From Sphingomonas quercus (GTDB lineage: Bacteria > Pseudomonadota > Alphaproteobacteria > Sphingomonadales > Sphingomonadaceae), in NCBI RefSeq assembly GCF_018863195.1, contig NZ_JAHKRT010000009.1, positions 1-64,000 on the forward strand: 64,000 nucleotides of DNA. Reading direction: 5' to 3'. Each line of letters starts with the position of its first letter. Position 1 is the first letter of the stretch. Position numbers and translations under genes: made by a program. Of this stretch, positions 52,401 to 60,889 are shown piece after piece. Below the pieces are notes generated by a model. It made no database searches. It saw nothing but the letters and a program-made list of their open reading frames with translations, and was not told the DNA's origin.

Positions 52401-52847
52401 TCATCGCCCCAACGTCAGCGGCGGCGAATAGTCCGTCATCGTCATGAAGCTGCTGTCCACCTTCAGCACCAGCTTGCCGTTGGCCTCCGACGCGGCGGCC
52501 GCCTTCTGCCACTCGGGATCGGCGCGGAACGCCTTCCAGTCGGCATCATGGGCCGCCATGTCGGGATAGGCGAGGATATAGATCACCTTGCCATTGGGAT
52601 CGGCGGGGGTCGGCGCCTCGTTCCAATAGGCGACGCTGGTCATGCCATGTTTACGGAACAGGCGCAGCGTATGGTCGCGGAAGCGCGTGTTGAGGTCGGC
52701 GAGCTTGCCGGGCGCGGCGTGATAGACGCGCAGCTCATACAGCGCCTGCCGCGCCTGGAGCGGGGCCGGCTGCGCCGGGGCGGCGGCCGGGGCGAAGCTC
52801 GCCGCGAGCGCTGCCAGAATGATCGCCTTGGCGGCGGAACGAATCAT
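52401..52847 (-). CDS. Exported NIPSNAP-family protein
   Basis: A 148-residue protein with a Sec signal peptide (MIRSAAKAIILAALAASFAPAAAPA) and a dimeric alpha/beta-barrel NIPSNAP domain: LYELRVYHAAPGKLADLNTRF, HGMTSVAYWNEAP, IYILAYPDMAAHDADWKAF. NIPSNAP proteins lack a settled biochemical role; bacterial exported versions are common next to lipid or aromatic metabolism genes. It is convergent with phaR and 46 bases upstream of the cyclopropane synthase-like gene on the same strand. Confidence 0.85.
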   Translation of the reverse strand: MIRSAAKAIILAALAASFAPAAAPAQPAPLQARQALYELRVYHAAPGKLADLNTRFRDHTLRLFRKHGMTSVAYWNEAPTPADPNGKVIYILAYPDMAAHDADWKAFRADPEWQKAAAASEANGKLVLKVDSSFMTMTDYSPPLTLGR

Positions 52848-52893
52848 CTTCTCTCTCCCTCTTTTCTGTCGTGAGATCGGGCGCGGCGAGGCG

Positions 52894-54138
52894 TCAGGGC
52901 GTCGGCGCCTTCGCGCGCAGCGCCGCCTCGGCCTCGCCGATATAATCGCGGGTCAGTGGCACGGCGTTGCGGCGGCGGATATACTGGATCTGGTAGTTGC
53001 ACAGGCCCCCCCGGCTGAACGCGGTCATCGCGCCGGCCAGATAGAAGGTCCACATCCGCCAGAAGCGTGCATCATAAAGCGCCTCGATTTCCTTCCGCGC
53101 GGCGACGGTGCGATCATACCAGTGGCGGATGGTCAGCGCGTAATGGACGCGCAGCATCTCGATGTCCGACGCGATCAGCTTCACCTTCTCCGAAGCGCTG
53201 ATCACCTCGGACAGGGCCGGGTTGTAGCCGCCCGGGAAGATGTAGCGGCTGGTGAACAGGTCGGTGGTGCCGGGCTTGCCCATGCGGCCGATGGTGTGCA
53301 GCAGCATCACGCCTTCGTCGGCGAGCAGCTCGCGGCACTTGGCGAAGAAGGTCTCGTAATGCGGCGGGCCGACATGCTCGAACATGCCGACCGAGACGAT
53401 GCGGTCGAACTTGCCGGTGACGTTGCGATAATCGATCAGCTCGAACTTGACGCGGCTCGCCACGCCGGCCGCCTCGGCGCGGGCGCGCGCCACCTTGAGC
53501 TGTTCCTCGGAAAGGGTGACGCCGAGCACGTCGACGTCGGCGACGCGGTGGAGATAGAGCGCCATGCCGCCCCAGCCGCAGCCGATATCGAGCACGCGCT
53601 GGCCCGGAGCGAGCGCCAGCTTGGCCGCGATGTGGGCCTTCTTGTCGAGCTGGGCCTGATCGAGGCTGACATCCTCGTCGCGGAAATAGGCGCAGCTATA
53701 TTGCCGGTCGACATCGAGGAACAGGCTGTAGAGCCGGTCATCGAGGTCATAATGATGGGCGACGTTGCGTTTCGAACGGCTTTCCCAGTTGAGCCGGTCC
53801 CAGCCATGGGTGGCACGATGGACCAGCCGCTTGAAGGCGCTCGCCTCCAATCCGCTGTCGGCGGCCATGTCCCACTGGGCGTTGCTGCGGAACAGGTCGA
53901 CGAGGCCGAGGATGTCGTCGCCGTCCACCGTCATCCGCCCGTCCATCCACGCTTCCGCCGCGCCCAGCCGCGGATCGCGGGCAATGCGGTTGGGAGTCGC
54001 GGCATCGGTGAAGCGGATGGTGACGGGCGCGCGCGCCGGATCGGGCGCGCCATAGTGATGAATCTTTCCCCCGGCCTCGTGAACGATCAACTCGCCGTTT
54101 TTCACGATCTTGCGGAGCATCTTGTCGAGAAGCCACAT
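52894..54138 (-). CDS. cfa: Cyclopropane-fatty-acyl-phospholipid synthase family methyltransferase
   Basis: A 414-residue Cfa-type enzyme that methylates unsaturated acyl chains of membrane phospholipids using SAM. The N-terminal lipid-binding domain precedes the SAM motif VLDIGCGWGGMALYL, with SVGMFEHVGPPHYETFF holding the bicarbonate/catalytic Glu region, and TRYIFPGGYNP-like TSRYIFPGG, all family signatures. ATG 54138 gives MWLLDKML; an earlier start at 54150 is possible. Together with psd and pmtA elsewhere in the window it points to an actively modified membrane. Confidence 0.92.
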   Translation of the reverse strand: MWLLDKMLRKIVKNGELIVHEAGGKIHHYGAPDPARAPVTIRFTDAATPNRIARDPRLGAAEAWMDGRMTVDGDDILGLVDLFRSNAQWDMAADSGLEASAFKRLVHRATHGWDRLNWESRSKRNVAHHYDLDDRLYSLFLDVDRQYSCAYFRDEDVSLDQAQLDKKAHIAAKLALAPGQRVLDIGCGWGGMALYLHRVADVDVLGVTLSEEQLKVARARAEAAGVASRVKFELIDYRNVTGKFDRIVSVGMFEHVGPPHYETFFAKCRELLADEGVMLLHTIGRMGKPGTTDLFTSRYIFPGGYNPALSEVISASEKVKLIASDIEMLRVHYALTIRHWYDRTVAARKEIEALYDARFWRMWTFYLAGAMTAFSRGGLCNYQIQYIRRRNAVPLTRDYIGEAEAALRAKAPTP

Positions 54139-54319
54139 TCCGCATGTCATCCTGTCTTGCTGTTACGGCCCTATAACCGATCGGGCCGAGGGATGAAGCC
54201 CGGCTGTGATGAGCATGAGCCTGCGCGGGCCCGGCGGACGGAGCATGTCGTGCCCTTCGCCCGGCGCGGGCCCCAGCACGAGGAAATGGCGCGATCTGGC
54301 TGGCGGCTGCGGCCGCCGA

Positions 54320-55648
54320 TCAGACGGCTTCAAGCGCCTGCTGGAAATCGGCGATGAGATCCTCCGGATCCTCGACGCCGATCGAGATGCGGACGAGATT
54401 GTCACCGATGTCGAGCGCCTGCTTGCGCGCGTCCGGCACGGACAGGTGCGTCATGCCGGCGGGGTGGGAGGCGAGCGTCTCGGTGCCGCCGAGGCTGACG
54501 GCGAGCTTGGCGATCTTCAGCGCGTCGAGGAAGCGGAACGCCTCCGCCTCCCCGCCCTTGAGATAGAGCGAGAAGGTCGAGCCGGCGCCGGTGCAATGGC
54601 GGCGATAGATATCCGCCTGCGCCGAGCCTTCCTCGAGAAAGCCGAGATAGCCGACGCGCTGCACCTTGGGATGATCGCGCAGCCAGGCGCACACCCGGGC
54701 CGCATTCTCGCCGGCGCGGCTCATGCGCAGCTCCAGCGTCTCCAGCGAGCGAAGCAGCATCCATGCCGAGTGCGGGTCGGTGATCGTGCCGATGGTGTTG
54801 CGCATCGCCCGGATCGGGTCGAGCGCCGCCTTGGCGCCGGTCACGCCGCCTGCCACCAGATCGGAATGGCCGCCGGCATATTTGGTGAGGCTGTAAAGGA
54901 CGAGGTCGGCGCCATGCGCCAGCGGCTTCTGCCAGAGCGGGCCGAGGAAGGTGTTGTCGATGACGATGGGCGGTCGCTCGCCGCCTTGCGGGAAATGGCG
55001 GTCGCGCACCCGCGCCACCGCCTCGACATCGACCAGCACGTTGGTCGGATTGGCCGGGCTTTCGAGATAGATCAGCGCGACGCGGCCGGCGCCCTTGGCC
55101 TTGGTGATCGCCGCCTCGATGTCGGCTTCCGAGGCGCCGGCCGGGAAATCCAGCCAGTGCACGCCGAACCGGCCGAGGATGCGCGCGATCAGCGTCTCGG
55201 TCGCCGCATAGAGCGGGCCGGAATGGACGATGGTGTCGCCCGGGCGCACCAGCGCCAGCATCACCGTCGCGATTGCCGCCATCCCGGAGGAGAAGGTGAG
55301 CGCGTCCTCCGCATCCTCCCAGACGGCGAGGCGATCCTCCAATATCTCCTGATTGGGGCCGTTGAAGCGCGAATAGACCAGCCCTTCGGCGCCGCCGGGC
55401 CGTTTGCCGGTGACCCCTTCGAAGAAGCGCTTCCCGGCGGCGGCATTCTCGAACACGAAGGTGGAGGTGAGGAAGATCGGCGGTTTCAGAGAGCCTTCGC
55501 TCAGCGCCGGGTCGAAACCATGGCCCATCATCAGCGTCGCCGGCTTGAGGCGGCGGCCGCCCAGCTCCATGATGTCGGCGCGCGGCCGGCGGCGGGCGGA
55601 GACCGCGGTGAGATCGGCTTCGGTCTCGCTTTGGGGCTTTTTCGGCAT
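54320..55648 (-). CDS. Cystathionine gamma-synthase/gamma-lyase family PLP enzyme
   Basis: A 442-residue trans-sulfuration PLP enzyme. VYSRFNGPNQEILEDRLAVWE, SSGMAAIATVMLAL, VIDNTFLGP and SLTKYAGGHSDLVAGGV (with the Schiff-base Lys) are diagnostic of the Cys/Met metabolism family; SLGGTETLASHPAGMTH matches the active-site tail. Candidate activities are cystathionine gamma-synthase, gamma-lyase, O-succinylhomoserine sulfhydrylase or methionine gamma-lyase; these cannot be separated by eye. The 40-residue hydrophilic N-terminal extension is unusual. It is monocistronic. Confidence 0.9.
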   Translation of the reverse strand: MPKKPQSETEADLTAVSARRRPRADIMELGGRRLKPATLMMGHGFDPALSEGSLKPPIFLTSTFVFENAAAGKRFFEGVTGKRPGGAEGLVYSRFNGPNQEILEDRLAVWEDAEDALTFSSGMAAIATVMLALVRPGDTIVHSGPLYAATETLIARILGRFGVHWLDFPAGASEADIEAAITKAKGAGRVALIYLESPANPTNVLVDVEAVARVRDRHFPQGGERPPIVIDNTFLGPLWQKPLAHGADLVLYSLTKYAGGHSDLVAGGVTGAKAALDPIRAMRNTIGTITDPHSAWMLLRSLETLELRMSRAGENAARVCAWLRDHPKVQRVGYLGFLEEGSAQADIYRRHCTGAGSTFSLYLKGGEAEAFRFLDALKIAKLAVSLGGTETLASHPAGMTHLSVPDARKQALDIGDNLVRISIGVEDPEDLIADFQQALEAV

Positions 55649-55721
55649 GTCTCTCTCCGGCTCTTGGGCGGCGCTTCAACGCGCCATCATCAGCCGAGTG
55701 TCATGCCGGGCGCCGGACGGG

Positions 55722-57548
55722 TCAACCGCGCCGGCCGCCCCGTGACCATTCGTCGACCACCGTCGCCATCACCGACAGCGGCATCGCTCCGCCGAGCAGC
55801 ACCGCATCGTGGAAGCCCTTCAGATTGAAGCGCCCGCCCATGCGCCGTTTCGCCTGTTCGCGCTGGCGCGCAAATTCGAGATGGCCGATCTTGTAGGCGC
55901 AGGCCTGCCCCGGCCATGCGCAATAGCGCTCCACCTCGCGCCGCGCGTCGTCCTGTGTCTCGCCGGCATTGTCGATCATATAGGCGATGGCCTGCTCGCG
56001 GCTCCACCCGAGGGCGTGCATGCCGGTGTCGACGACGATCCGGCAGGCGCGGAACAGCGAAGCCTGCAGCATGCCGAGCCGGCCCAGCGGGAAATCGGCA
56101 TAGACGCCCATCTCGTCGGCGAGCTGCTCCGCATAGAGCGCCCAGCCTTCATTATATGCTGCCGAGCCGAGCAGCTTGATCAGCGTCGGGATGCCCGCAT
56201 CCTCGTTGGCGATCGAGCCCTGCAGGTGATGGCCGGGCAAGCCCTCATGATAGACGGTGGAAGGGAGGAGCCATTTCGGCCAGTTCGCGGTATCGTGCAG
56301 GTTGAAATAGATCGCGCCCGGGCGCTTGCCGTCGATGCTGCCCGATTGCGAATAGGCGCCCGGCGCGCCCAGCTCGATCGCCGGGGGAATGCGCCGCACC
56401 TCGAGCGGTGTCCTCGGCAGCGTGTCGAAATAGGCGGGCAGCCGGCGGCGCATGTCGGCCAGCCGCGCCTCGATGTCGCCGAGCAGCGCGGCGCGGCCGG
56501 CGTCGGTGTTCGGCCACAACTGGTCCGGCTGCTTGCCGAGTGCGGTGATGCGCTGGGCGACGCTGCCCCCCGCATGGCCCTGCGCGCGCATCAGCGCATC
56601 CGCCCGCGCGCTGATTTCCGCCACCTGCGCCAGCCCGACCTTGTGCGCCGCTGCCGGAGACATCTCGGTGGTGGTGTGGAATCGCAGGCACATCGCATAA
56701 TAGGCCGCGCCCTGGGGCAGCCGGCCGACGCCGGCCATCGCGGCGGCGCGTGCCCTCAGGCTGGTCATCGCCTCGATCTGGCGGGTGAGCGCGGCAGCGA
56801 GCGGCCCATCGACGATCGCCACCGCCTGTGCCTGCCACTCGCCCGGCACGGCGGCGGTGACGGCGCGCGCGGCGAGCGACCTGACCAGCCCCGCATTCTC
56901 GCCCCTGTCGGCGCGAAGCGCGTTAAGCTGGACGAGGGCGCGATCGATCACGAACCCGGGCGGCACCACCCCGCGACCGGCATCGGCAATGGTCGTTGCG
57001 GTGTCCTGATCGACGAGGCCGGGCAACGAGGCGAGGCGCGCGAGATAGGCTTCGCAATCGTCGCGATTGGCGATGACGTGCTGGGCATGGAGGAAGTCCG
57101 GCACTGACACATAGGCGCCGGTGAGCTGGCTGACGGCGTATGGACAGGGATAATTATAGCCATTGTCGACCACGCCGTAGGGGAAGGCGGCGATGCGCGC
57201 GGCGGCATCCGCATTCCAGCGCGCGGTATCGAGCCAGGCGCGGTCACGCCCGCCCAGGCCGTCGCGCGGCGCGGCGGCGAGTGCCGCCTGCGCCTCGAGA
57301 AGCGGCTGGTAGAGGTTGAGCCGATGCGCGCGGTCGCGGCTGTCGAGCCGCGACTTGAGCGGGGCATGCGCGCCGCTGTCGAGGCCCAATGTCGTCGCCA
57401 TTTGCGGCGAGGCGGCGAGGATCTTCTCGAGGATCGCGTCATATTGCGCGCGAGGGGCCGGCCCTGTCGCCTGCGCCATGGCCCGTCCGGTGCCGCCCGC
57501 GAGCAGGGCCAGCGCGGCACCCGACTGGAGAAACTGCCTGCGGTCCAC
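55722..57548 (-). CDS. DUF885-family exported putative metallopeptidase
   Basis: A 608-residue protein starting GTG 57548 with MDRRQFLQSGAALALLAGG, a Tat-like or lipoprotein-free signal. Near residue 430 it has YHEGLPGHHLQGS (H-E-G-x-PGHH) and later NEGWALYAEQLADEMG, the zinc-binding motifs of DUF885, a family of presumed metallopeptidases. The rest is helical. The substrate is unknown. It is divergent from the toxin-like gene across 166 bases. Confidence 0.85.
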   Translation of the reverse strand: MDRRQFLQSGAALALLAGGTGRAMAQATGPAPRAQYDAILEKILAASPQMATTLGLDSGAHAPLKSRLDSRDRAHRLNLYQPLLEAQAALAAAPRDGLGGRDRAWLDTARWNADAAARIAAFPYGVVDNGYNYPCPYAVSQLTGAYVSVPDFLHAQHVIANRDDCEAYLARLASLPGLVDQDTATTIADAGRGVVPPGFVIDRALVQLNALRADRGENAGLVRSLAARAVTAAVPGEWQAQAVAIVDGPLAAALTRQIEAMTSLRARAAAMAGVGRLPQGAAYYAMCLRFHTTTEMSPAAAHKVGLAQVAEISARADALMRAQGHAGGSVAQRITALGKQPDQLWPNTDAGRAALLGDIEARLADMRRRLPAYFDTLPRTPLEVRRIPPAIELGAPGAYSQSGSIDGKRPGAIYFNLHDTANWPKWLLPSTVYHEGLPGHHLQGSIANEDAGIPTLIKLLGSAAYNEGWALYAEQLADEMGVYADFPLGRLGMLQASLFRACRIVVDTGMHALGWSREQAIAYMIDNAGETQDDARREVERYCAWPGQACAYKIGHLEFARQREQAKRRMGGRFNLKGFHDAVLLGGAMPLSVMATVVDEWSRGGRRG

Positions 57549-57714
57549 GATCCGGCCCTTCCATCAGGGAAAGCGCCTGTTCATCGGAGACCGGGCGAGG
57601 CGCGTCAAGGCCGGCTCATCCGATATCGGACATGGCGGACTGGCCGATCGGCCAGTTGTTCCTCAGGAATTTGTTCTCGAAATGTTCTCACCGCCTCGAG
57701 CGGGAGAACGAAGC

Positions 57715-58737
57715 GTGGAGACTGTCACCGAACTTAATACGGATGAGGTTGCCAGGAGACTGAAGGTTTTTGCGCTCTGGGTGCGAACGGGCGAAGTGCC
57801 GCCAGCCGGCGAGCGCGTCGAAACCGGGTTCAAATCCTGGCAGGACCCGGAGAAGAAGCGGCTCATCGTCGTCGGCGCGGCCCGGAGCCATGACGGGGAG
57901 GAGGGCGGACGCCGGGCGTCGCTGGCCGGCGGCGTCTGCCGGCCGGACGGCGAGGGTGCGCAGGCCGGCCTGACCAGGCGGGTGCGGCGCGGCCGCGGCG
58001 GCAGCATCGGCCCGTTCCAGGACCCGATGACATTGGAGCAGAGCTTTCCGGGACTGGCTGGCGCGCCGAGCGGGGCTGTCATTGGTCTGGCGAACGACGC
58101 TGTCGACTTCTTCTTCGGGCGGGGAGCGCTGACGGCGGGGATGTCGCGCTACAGCAATATAATATTCGCACAGATCAAAGCCATCGACCCGGATTATCGA
58201 TACGACTCATTAGGCGCCCCATCCACGCACGAAGGCTGGACGAACCAGCTGAACGACATGCGCTTCGATCGTGCCGTCGCGTTTATGCGTAAATTACGTG
58301 AAATTGAGCCGATGAAACTCGAGACATTGCGTTTGATGCAGAGACGAGCCGATATAGCTTACGAGGCAGGACTGAGGCAGTTGCGCGCAGGCAAGTTGAA
58401 TCCACGTCTGTCAAACGAAGAGGCGTTGGGCAACTTCGTCGACCGCGAGGTGCGAAAGGCGTTGCGCGATAACTTCCGTAACTATGGTATCAATGAGGAA
58501 AGCGATCCCGTCATACGCGTAAACCGGCGCGAAAATTCGGTCAGCGAGAAGTCCTACAGAAGGCCGGACGCCCGGGTGGGTGACGCCGCCTTCGACGTGA
58601 CACTCACGCGCAAGAACCTTGCTACGCCTCAGGTCCGCGGCTTTTTCAACGCCGATTTCAGGCCTGAGCAGGTGATAATCATACGCCCGAGGCAACTCAG
58701 CCCCGGTTCGAGCTACATAATCACTCGCCCGGAGTAA
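57715..58737 (+). CDS. Putative polymorphic-toxin-like effector with PD-(D/E)xK-like C-terminal domain
   Basis: A 340-residue protein of unknown function. The start is GTG 57715, with GGGAG eight bases upstream; earlier in-frame starts overlap the divergent DUF885 gene and lack a site. Residues 19-54 (FALWVRTGEVP, then ETGFKSWQDPEKKRLIVVG) resemble the FNPxHDPxxGRFT-type N-terminal segment I associate with alphaproteobacterial putative toxins. A Gly/Arg-rich linker follows, then a helical stretch from about 143 and a conserved-looking end with RRPDARVGDAAFDVTLTRK (Asp285, Asp294, Lys300), compatible with a restriction-nuclease fold. There is no signal peptide. GC drops noticeably after 58140. 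A small gene follows five bases on. Effector/immunity reading is inference. Confidence 0.5.
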   Translation: METVTELNTDEVARRLKVFALWVRTGEVPPAGERVETGFKSWQDPEKKRLIVVGAARSHDGEEGGRRASLAGGVCRPDGEGAQAGLTRRVRRGRGGSIGPFQDPMTLEQSFPGLAGAPSGAVIGLANDAVDFFFGRGALTAGMSRYSNIIFAQIKAIDPDYRYDSLGAPSTHEGWTNQLNDMRFDRAVAFMRKLREIEPMKLETLRLMQRRADIAYEAGLRQLRAGKLNPRLSNEEALGNFVDREVRKALRDNFRNYGINEESDPVIRVNRRENSVSEKSYRRPDARVGDAAFDVTLTRKNLATPQVRGFFNADFRPEQVIIIRPRQLSPGSSYIITRPE

Positions 58738-58742
58738 CATGC

Positions 58743-59144
58743 ATGAATGCACATCGAGGAAGCTCGTATCGAAAATATGTTCCATATGTGGCGAAGACCT
58801 ACAGTGAAATATACGATCAGATCGGATCCATGATCTTGTTCGCCCCGACATTCATCGACAAGGCGGGCGACTTCCCCCACCGCAACATCGACAGTGAATT
58901 TCACGTTCTCACCGAGAGTTTTGGCGTCGTCCGCAAGAAGCTCGGCGAGGATCGATATGCCGCGCTGATCGACCTCGCCGCGCGCGCGAAGGCCCTGTTT
59001 GCCGACGACCCGGCGGACGAGAATGGCAAAGCCGATCAGGGGCGCGCGCTGCTGTTCGAGATCGAGGGCATTATCCAGTCCGCCCGCCGGCGCCGCGTGG
59101 AAGCCCGGGAGAAGGATGGTGACGGCGAGATTAGCGGCGATTGA
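58743..59144 (+). CDS. Candidate immunity protein for the upstream toxin-like gene
   Basis: A 133-residue acidic, mostly helical protein (EIYDQIGSMILFAP, FHVLTESFGVVRKKLGEDRYAALIDLAARAKALFADD). It starts at ATG 58743 behind GGAG (58731-58734) that lies inside the end of the upstream gene, so translation is coupled. I do not recognise the family. The 5' third is AT-rich compared with all neighbours, and the tail is a charged KDGDGEISGD. Small size, acidity and tight linkage to a nuclease-like gene are what one expects of an immunity partner, but no motif proves it. Confidence 0.5.
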   Translation: MNAHRGSSYRKYVPYVAKTYSEIYDQIGSMILFAPTFIDKAGDFPHRNIDSEFHVLTESFGVVRKKLGEDRYAALIDLAARAKALFADDPADENGKADQGRALLFEIEGIIQSARRRRVEAREKDGDGEISGD

Positions 59145-59172
59145 TCGGCAGGCCTTCCGCTGCGGGCCGGCT

Positions 59173-59613
59173 CTACGCCTGTTCGACAACAGCGCGGATG
59201 CTGATCTGTGATCGCAGTCGTTCGACGCCGGGAAGGACCGCCAGCACGTCGCGGTGAACACGCTCGTAGCTGTCGTCGGCAGGGATGGCGAGCTTGACGT
59301 TATAGTCGATTTCGCCCCCCATCAGATGCGCTTCGACGACCTGCTCGCAGCGCTTCAGCGCGGCCTCGAAGCGCTCCAGCGTTTCTTGTCGCTGGTCGGT
59401 CAGCGTCACCGATACGAAGAGGGTGGAAGGCATGCCCAGCGCCTGCGGGGAGAAGCGGACGCGATAGCCGCGGATCAGCCCCTCTGCCTCCATCGCCTTC
59501 ACCCGCCGGTGAGCGGCCGATGCCGAGAGGCCGACGCGCTCCCCGAGCTCCACGCCGGTCAGCGCGCCGTCGCGGCGGAGTATGGCGACGATCTTTTGGT
59601 CCATCCTGTCCAT
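59173..59613 (-). CDS. Lrp/AsnC-family transcriptional regulator
   Basis: A 146-residue regulator with an N-terminal helix-turn-helix (VELGERVGLSASAAHRRVKAME) and a C-terminal RAM ligand-sensing domain (PSTLFVSVTL, HLMGGEIDYNVKLAI, VERLRSQISIRAVV). ATG 59613 gives the usual MDRMDQKIV start; longer readings go into the promoter region. It is divergent from the alanine dehydrogenase gene, which Lrp-type regulators commonly control in response to alanine or leucine. Confidence 0.92.
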   Translation of the reverse strand: MDRMDQKIVAILRRDGALTGVELGERVGLSASAAHRRVKAMEAEGLIRGYRVRFSPQALGMPSTLFVSVTLTDQRQETLERFEAALKRCEQVVEAHLMGGEIDYNVKLAIPADDSYERVHRDVLAVLPGVERLRSQISIRAVVEQA

Positions 59614-59688
59614 GGTCGCGATAATATCCTGCGAAAGCCGGTTCGGCCGCAAGAAATTCGCGCGACCGTATCATCGGAGACCAACTGC

Positions 59689-59718
59689 GATAGCAAATCC
59701 CGCCGGAAACGCGCTATC
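59689..59718 (+). promoter_or_regulatory. Inverted repeat between the Lrp gene and ald (candidate operator)
   Basis: GATAGC (59689-59694) and GCTATC (59713-59718) are perfect inverted halves separated by 18 bases, in the 140-base divergent promoter region. The second half ends 36 bases before the ald start. This is a natural candidate binding site for the divergently encoded Lrp regulator. Confidence 0.4.
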
Positions 59719-59753
59719 TCTCGCCAGACGGGGTGGGCATCGGGAGGATGATG

Positions 59754-60857
59754 ATGCGGATCGGCGTGCCTAAGGAAATCAAGGTCCATGAATATCGCGT
59801 CGGCCTGACGCCGGAGGCGGTGATGGACCTCGCCCATCGCGGGCATGAGTTGCTCGTCGAAACCGGGGCGGGGCTGGGCATCGGATTCGAGGACGGCGAT
59901 TATGAGAAGGCCGGCGCGCGGATCATCGGCGATGCCGCCGCGATCTTCGCCGAGGCCGAGTTGATCGTGAAGGTGAAGGAGCCACAGCTCCATGAGTGCG
60001 CCATGCTCCGCGCCGACCAGACCCTGTTCACCTACCTCCACCTCGCCGCCGACAAGCCGCAGGCCGAGGCGTTGATCGCCTCGGGCGCCACCTGCATCGC
60101 CTATGAAACCGTAACCGAGGATCGCGGCGGCCTGCCGCTGCTGCGCCCGATGTCCGAGGTCGCGGGCCGCATGTCGGTGCAGGTGGGCGCGCACAGCCTC
60201 GAGAAGGAACAGGGCGGTCGCGGCATCCTGCTCGGCGGCGTGCCGGGCGTGGCGCCGGGCAAGGTCGTCATCCTCGGCGGCGGCGTGGCCGGCGTCAACG
60301 CGGCGCAGATGGCGGCCGGCGCGCGCGCCGACGTCACCATCTTCGACATCTCGACGGTGCGCCTCGCCGAGCTCGACACCATGTTCGAGGGGCGGGTGAA
60401 GACGGCCTTCTCCAATCACGGCGCGATCCTCGCCGCGCTGGCCGAGGCGGACCTGGTCATCGGCGCGGTGCTGATCCCGGGCGCCGCGGCCCCCAAGCTG
60501 GTGACCCGCGACAACCTCAAGCTGATGAAGCGCGGGGCGGTGCTCGTCGACATCGCCATCGACCAGGGCGGCTGCTTCGAGACATCGCGCCCGACCACCC
60601 ATGACCATCCCACCTTCGAGGTGGACGGCATCATCCATTATTGCGTGGCGAACATGCCCGGCGCGGTGGCGCGCACCTCCACCTTCGCGCTCAACAACGC
60701 CACCCTTCCGTTCGTCCGCGCCATCGCCGGCAAGGGGCCGGAGCAGGCGATGGCGCAGGATCGCCACCTCGCCGCCGGCCTCAACGTCTCGGGCGGCAAG
60801 ATCCGCCACCAGGCGGTGGCCGAGGCGCTGGACCTGCCGTTCGAGGCGGTGGGATGA
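59754..60857 (+). CDS. ald: Alanine dehydrogenase
   Basis: A 367-residue NAD-dependent L-alanine dehydrogenase (alanine to pyruvate and ammonia). MRIGVPKEIKVHEYRVGLTP is the N-terminal signature with the substrate Arg, KVKEPQ holds the catalytic Lys region, HLAADKPQ the His, and VVILGGGVAGVNAAQMA the NAD fold. VDIAIDQGGCFETSRPTTH is also diagnostic. Of three consecutive ATGs, 59754 has the best distance from GGGAGG (59742-59747). Probably controlled by the divergent Lrp protein. Confidence 0.95.
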   Translation: MRIGVPKEIKVHEYRVGLTPEAVMDLAHRGHELLVETGAGLGIGFEDGDYEKAGARIIGDAAAIFAEAELIVKVKEPQLHECAMLRADQTLFTYLHLAADKPQAEALIASGATCIAYETVTEDRGGLPLLRPMSEVAGRMSVQVGAHSLEKEQGGRGILLGGVPGVAPGKVVILGGGVAGVNAAQMAAGARADVTIFDISTVRLAELDTMFEGRVKTAFSNHGAILAALAEADLVIGAVLIPGAAAPKLVTRDNLKLMKRGAVLVDIAIDQGGCFETSRPTTHDHPTFEVDGIIHYCVANMPGAVARTSTFALNNATLPFVRAIAGKGPEQAMAQDRHLAAGLNVSGGKIRHQAVAEALDLPFEAVG

Positions 60858-60889
60858 CGTGAGGCGAGCGGGATGGCATGGGGCGTCCC

